Below, piece after piece: positions 62,107-64,000 of a DNA stretch of 64,000 nt. The first letter of the stretch is position 1; the number at the start of each line of letters is the position of its first letter. The notes beneath the pieces are model-generated. The model was not told where the DNA came from. It saw nothing but the letters and a program-made list of their open reading frames with translations, and did not search any database. The stretch covers positions 312,585-376,584 of the forward strand of contig JAAGOF010000300.1 of NCBI GenBank assembly GCA_010645155.1, given 5' to 3'. The stretch is from Tigriopus japonicus (taxonomy: Eukaryota > Arthropoda > Copepoda > Harpacticoida > Harpacticidae). Made by a program: the position numbers and the translations under genes.

Positions 62107-64000
62107 TATGCATTATCTCTTTGCCCCAGTTTCCACCCAAATTAGTGCACTTGTTTCCCTGTGGCACATTGGATCACATTGCTTTGCAATAGTAATGTTG
62201 CATTATTATGCATCATTGGTGAACGAACACTAGCTAGTGCGGCCTGCTCGTTCTCGTCTGACCCTCCTTTTCGTCGTCGCAGGTCCGTAGTGCAGTAGTA
62301 CCGCAGTCGAACCCAACTCTGCAGCTTCTCAGCTTCTTCTTTTTCTTCTTCTTCCTTCTTTCTTTCTTTCCCTCCTTCCATCCATCCATCCACACTTTGC
62401 ACTTCTTTCTCCCGAAGTTGACACGGATCGCTGCTGCTGGATGCTTCCGGAGTGCCTCCAATTTGGTACATTTGGCACCAGTCCCTGCCCAAAGAAGACG
62501 AGCTGAAAGAACTCGGCAAAGTCACAGTGGAAGAATACGAAGAGCAGGAAAAGTAGACAAGGCGTGCACGCAGGTCTGTCATGTGTGGAGGACAGGAACA
62601 AGTTCAACTCGAGCCACTCCGACGTCCAACCCATACGGACCACAAAAAAGAGACTGCCGGAACCGGGAGGGCTGAGGTCGCTTCGGAACAGTTCAAGGCA
62701 TCCTACTGTCGAATACGGGTGATGGTGGTGGTATTAGTAGAAGTAGTATCAAAAGTGAAGAAGTGGAGCGGGTTGCTGGGTGCAAGGGGCTGAGGGACTG
62801 CGCCCCCTTTCTTTCTTTCTCTCTCTCATATCTCTGCTCACTTGTTTCTCCATGCTGTTTGCTTGTCGAAGGCTACCCTCTTTCACTCTTCTCCTTCTTG
62901 TCTTCCCTTTCTCTTTGGGTCTTTTCCTTATCCTTTGCGATGTGGATCGCGGCTCGGATCTCTCGCTTGGGTGTGGGGAATCAAAGAGACCCGAGACTAG
63001 ATTCACTCCCTCCCCGCGTTTATTGATCTAGTAATGGTAGCTAAATGGTTCCACCGCCACCCACAAATTGGACCATGGAACCTGGAGCATAACTAGAGAC
63101 TGGCCTCTACAGTCCCTTCTGGGGAGTTGAAATACACGGGCTGTGGATTCCTGGCCTTGTTTGCTCTCACCTGACCGTTTTCATTGTCTAGCTTGGATCC
63201 CAATTTCCCCTTGCAAGGAAACCTCACCCAGTTTCGACAACAAATTCCAGTAGCTCCGTGTGGAACTTGCATTTTCATTTCATTAATGGAACGTAATACC
63301 GAGTTTTCCCCCTTCCCTCGTCAAAAGAACTCTCCAACACTTGGCTCAAGAATGCTTGGTGCACTCTATCCTTCATTTTCGAGATCTAGTCTTTAGATAG
63401 ACTGACCCAAGTTTCAATGAATGGTGCATAACTTTCTCTCTCTCTCTCTTATTTCCTCTTTCAGTTGGTGTCGTTCTTGACGCTTGAACGGCTGAAAAGA
63501 ATGAAAAAAACTTCTAACACGTTTACAACTTTGAGTAAAATTGACCTTGAATTACGATTTCGGAATTGAATGAATCTCTCTGCCTTTGGCCAAGTCAAAC
63601 ACAGCTTTCCGTACTTTCCCTTTGCATCTGATGGAGTTATTCATGCAAGCAAAACCCATGATGGTGCATACTGTACCACATACCGCGATATGGTTCAACA
63701 ACATTCTTTTGTATAGGGGAGGCATACTCTTAGTATCCAATTTCTTACTTGCCCTTTGTTGAATATTCCTTTTGTCTGCACATACACACTTTGCCTTCCA
63801 TCATCCCCTCCGAAAATCGAGACATGAATGACCTTCCCACCCAATTCGTCCACCCATGAAGCGCCTTGAGCTCAGGCCCAGGAACTGCTTATCTAGGACG
63901 CCATGCTCCACTTGCTACTTTGCCACAAGGGATAGGCAAAGTAGGTTGTTTTAGAGAACTGGTATTACCATACCCATGTCACCCTGTCAACCATTGTCCT
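62107..64000. other. Upstream region of the myosin gene, no further gene seen
   Basis: Should contain the myosin promoter and 5' UTR, but no core element was assigned. Pyrimidine-rich microsatellites lie at about 62335-62395 (CTT, TTTC and CCAT units), 62805-62830 and 63432-63450. Open frames on both strands overlap each other and match nothing recognisable. Confidence 0.5.
62335..62395. repeat. CTT/TTTC/CCAT compound microsatellite
   Basis: Pyrimidine-rich simple repeats ending in CCATCCATCCATCC. Confidence 0.8.

Overview
The window looks like nuclear DNA from an arthropod, most probably a crustacean and perhaps a copepod. Genes carry short GT-AG introns and the intergenic DNA is AT-rich. 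The minus-strand gene at 49498-50988 encodes a crustacean-type sarcoplasmic calcium-binding protein, and the other proteins read as arthropod orthologues. The species cannot be named from sequence alone. No tRNA, rRNA, CRISPR array or bacterial-style operon was seen.

Layout: (1) 1-395, a non-LTR retrotransposon reverse transcriptase fragment (minus) cut by the window edge. (2) 2626-10331, a 16-exon gene (plus) for a secreted EGF/laminin-G protein with 14 EGF and 4 LamG domains, the architecture of Eyes shut/Spacemaker. (3) 10.3-19.9 kb, non-coding DNA with one TA-flanked MITE. (4) 19904-22084, a GATA transcription factor of the pannier/GATA4-5-6 type (plus). (5) 22-44 kb, a gene desert filled with DNA transposons. 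Most are non-autonomous hAT-like elements, several with perfect 8-bp target-site duplications, and one holds a nested pogo-like element. (6) 44277-45743, a single-exon TLDc-domain protein (minus). (7) 47766-49436, a SET/MYND protein of the arthropod SmydA type (plus), tail-to-tail with (8) the sarcoplasmic calcium-binding protein (minus). (9) 53509-62106, a 22-exon unconventional myosin (minus) with motor, three IQ motifs, a charged helix and two MyTH4-FERM modules. (10) 62.1-64 kb, non-coding DNA upstream of the myosin.

The genes do not form one pathway. Eyes shut, pannier, SmydA, the calcium buffer and the myosin are ordinary animal genes. The most distinctive content is the set of transposable elements between 24 and 54 kb, whose boundaries can be read to the base from duplicated target sites. 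Several have unusual interiors: hairpin-forming 41-bp tandem repeats, arrays of subterminal repeats, nesting, and a 46-bp minimal copy inside a myosin intron. All exon structures were worked out by eye from splice sites and reading-frame continuity; the summed coding lengths of the multi-exon genes are each divisible by three.
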